Shown here: piece by piece, positions 46,611 to 47,399 of the stretch | Layout: the number at the start of each line of letters is the position of its first letter | Numbering within the stretch: the stretch's first letter is position 1 | Assembly (NCBI GenBank): GCA_938007995.1 | Contig: CALLLW010000011.1 | Span: 1-47,399 of the forward strand | Length of the DNA stretch: 47,399 bases | Reading direction: 5' to 3' | Source of the DNA: an uncultured Granulosicoccaceae bacterium | GTDB lineage: Bacteria > Pseudomonadota > Gammaproteobacteria > Granulosicoccales > Granulosicoccaceae | Position numbers and translations under genes: made by a program | The notes under the pieces: generated by a model | What the model was told of the DNA's origin: nothing | What the model saw: the letters and a program-made list of their open reading frames with translations, nothing else | Database searches by the model: none

Positions 46611-47039
46611 TCACCGTAAATGCGAATACAGCGCATGATTCGGTCCGGGCTCCAGCAAGTCCCACAGGTTTCCATATAGGTCACTAAATACAGCCACAGT
46701 GCCATAGTCATGTGTTTCCGACGGTCGCACAAATTCCACTTGCTGCTGCCGCATACGATCGTAATCACGCTTGAAGTCATCCGTGTAGAGAAACAAAAAG
46801 ACTCTGCCACCCGCTTGATCACCTACCCGTTCTTTTTCTGCGTCGGTAACAGCCCTTGCCAACACCAGAGAAGCAGCAGCATCACCAGGAGGCTTTACCA
46901 CTACCCAGCGCTTGCCTTCTTCAAGATGCGTATCTTCGACCAATGAAAAGCCAAGCCGATTGACATAGAAGTCTATTGCATCATCGTAGCTGTGTACTAA
47001 CAAAGACACGTGAAGCAGTGATTGTTTTATTGCGGTCAT
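46611..47039 (-). CDS. VOC-family protein (glyoxalase/bleomycin-resistance fold)
   Basis: This 142-residue vicinal-oxygen-chelate protein has two beta-alpha-beta-beta-beta modules. Recognisable parts are LLVHSYDDAIDFYVNRLGFSL, KRWVVVKPPGD, and AVFSDLYGNLWDLLEPG. The potential metal ligands are His10 near the start, a central Gln/Glu and the late Glu in LLEPG. Such proteins include glyoxalases, extradiol dioxygenases and antibiotic-binding proteins. No neighbour points to a substrate, so I leave function open. The ATG at 47039 is the first in frame and homology starts immediately. Confidence 0.88.
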   Translation of the reverse strand: MTAIKQSLLHVSLLVHSYDDAIDFYVNRLGFSLVEDTHLEEGKRWVVVKPPGDAAASLVLARAVTDAEKERVGDQAGGRVFLFLYTDDFKRDYDRMRQQQVEFVRPSETHDYGTVAVFSDLYGNLWDLLEPGPNHALYSHLR

Positions 47040-47261
47040 TATTGTCCTTCTCTGTGAACAGCATCTATATTGCCGCTGCAGCCACCCGCTTACGCATTAA
47101 CCCGGTTTATTCGTGAAAATGACGGCATCCCGCTTGGTCCTTGATTCCACAGCGAATTTTTTCTCTTGCAAATATCAGTAAGCCAAGTAAGTTAAAGCAT
47201 GGGACGCGAGAAGAAAATACCCTGTGAAACCAATGCTCTGCGCGCTATGCTCGCCATTTCA
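47040..47261. other. Intergenic region between the VOC gene and the group II intron
   Basis: About 220 bp with no gene I can support. It includes the promoter side of the VOC gene. On the minus strand it is the 3' exon of the group II intron. No terminator, repeat or further mobile-element end is evident. Confidence 0.4.
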
Positions 47262-47399
47262 GTAGAGTCGACGACTGGCGCGCAGACGGGTTGTCGAACA
47301 GACAAGATCCCCTCCCGTTTCCAGTCGCCGCTCGGCAAACCGGACGTGCAGTTTTCCTGCATCCGGCTTTCTCCAGGATTATCATGCCTTCGCCCACGG
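47262..47399 (-). ncRNA. Group II intron, 3' end (domains V and VI), cut by window edge
   Basis: On the minus strand 47370-47337 is a 34-nt hairpin with arms AAAGCCGGATGCAG and CTGCACGTCCGGTTT around an A-rich tetraloop. It matches the group II domain V consensus, including the catalytic AGC triad near its 5' side. A second long hairpin follows, with CGACTGG (47327-47321) facing CCAGTCGT (47278-47271) and TTGTC-TGTTC-GACAA at its tip, fitting domain VI. The intron should end near 47262 (CTCTAC). Upstream, the minus strand reads CCG TGG GCG AAG GCA TGA, possibly the last codons of the reverse transcriptase, whose body lies beyond the window. Confidence 0.72.

Overview
The window looks like a chromosomal segment of a gammaproteobacterium, probably free-living or marine. 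The evidence is a recC-recB-recD operon in the usual gammaproteobacterial subunit form, a TAXI-type TRAP transporter with a DctB-like sensor, an ATP sulfurylase of the single-chain Sat type, and roughly even base composition. There is no rRNA, tRNA or other phylogenetic marker, so I do not name a genus. Mobile DNA marks both edges: the tail of an IS630-type transposase on the left and the 3' end of a group II intron on the right.

Layout. (1) 1-14245, DNA repair: recC, recB and recD overlap on the minus strand. Divergent from them is an SbcD/SbcC-like (YhaO/YhaN-like) nuclease-ATPase pair on the plus strand, followed by a small orphan gene. (2) 14494-22478, purine nitrogen: allC, a carbamate kinase, pucG, allG, allF and allH, all on the plus strand. 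Together they form a route from allantoate to oxamate, glycine and ATP: allantoate -> ureidoglycine (AllC) -> oxalurate by transamination to glyoxylate (PucG) -> oxamate plus carbamoyl phosphate (AllFGH) -> ATP (carbamate kinase). The ureidoglycolate branch (AllE, AllD) is absent, and a decayed FAS1-domain gene sits between the carbamate kinase and pucG. (3) 22479-26750, repeats and wreckage: a 103-bp tandem hairpin array, a Tat-exported metallo-beta-lactamase-fold hydrolase, a 42-bp inverted repeat, the tail of an animal-type heme peroxidase fused to the 5' end of a group IIC intron, a terminator, and a spondin-domain lipoprotein.

(4) 26751-38390, one long minus-strand run. In transcription order it holds an ABC ATPase, two MacB-like permeases, a MacA-like adaptor, a DctB-like histidine kinase, a receiver-plus-Fis-HTH regulator, a TAXI solute-binding protein and a fused TRAP permease. 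A ferredoxin-reductase-like flavoprotein follows. The kinase carries an in-frame 12-bp repeat that lengthens its ATP lid. (5) 38391-47399, mixed genes: a decayed aldehyde dehydrogenase, sat, an SGNH hydrolase, a MazG-like pyrophosphohydrolase, a CpdA-like phosphodiesterase with an altered GNH motif, a small Tat-exported protein beside a JmjC-type oxygenase, a GH1 beta-glucosidase, a Nudix hydrolase, a VOC-family protein, and group II intron domains V-VI.

Most promising leads: the allantoate-to-oxamate gene set with PucG in place of AllE/AllD; the kinase ATP-lid repeat; the tandem hairpin array; and the group IIC intron fragment directly behind a terminator T-tract. No CRISPR array, prophage or toxin-antitoxin pair was seen.
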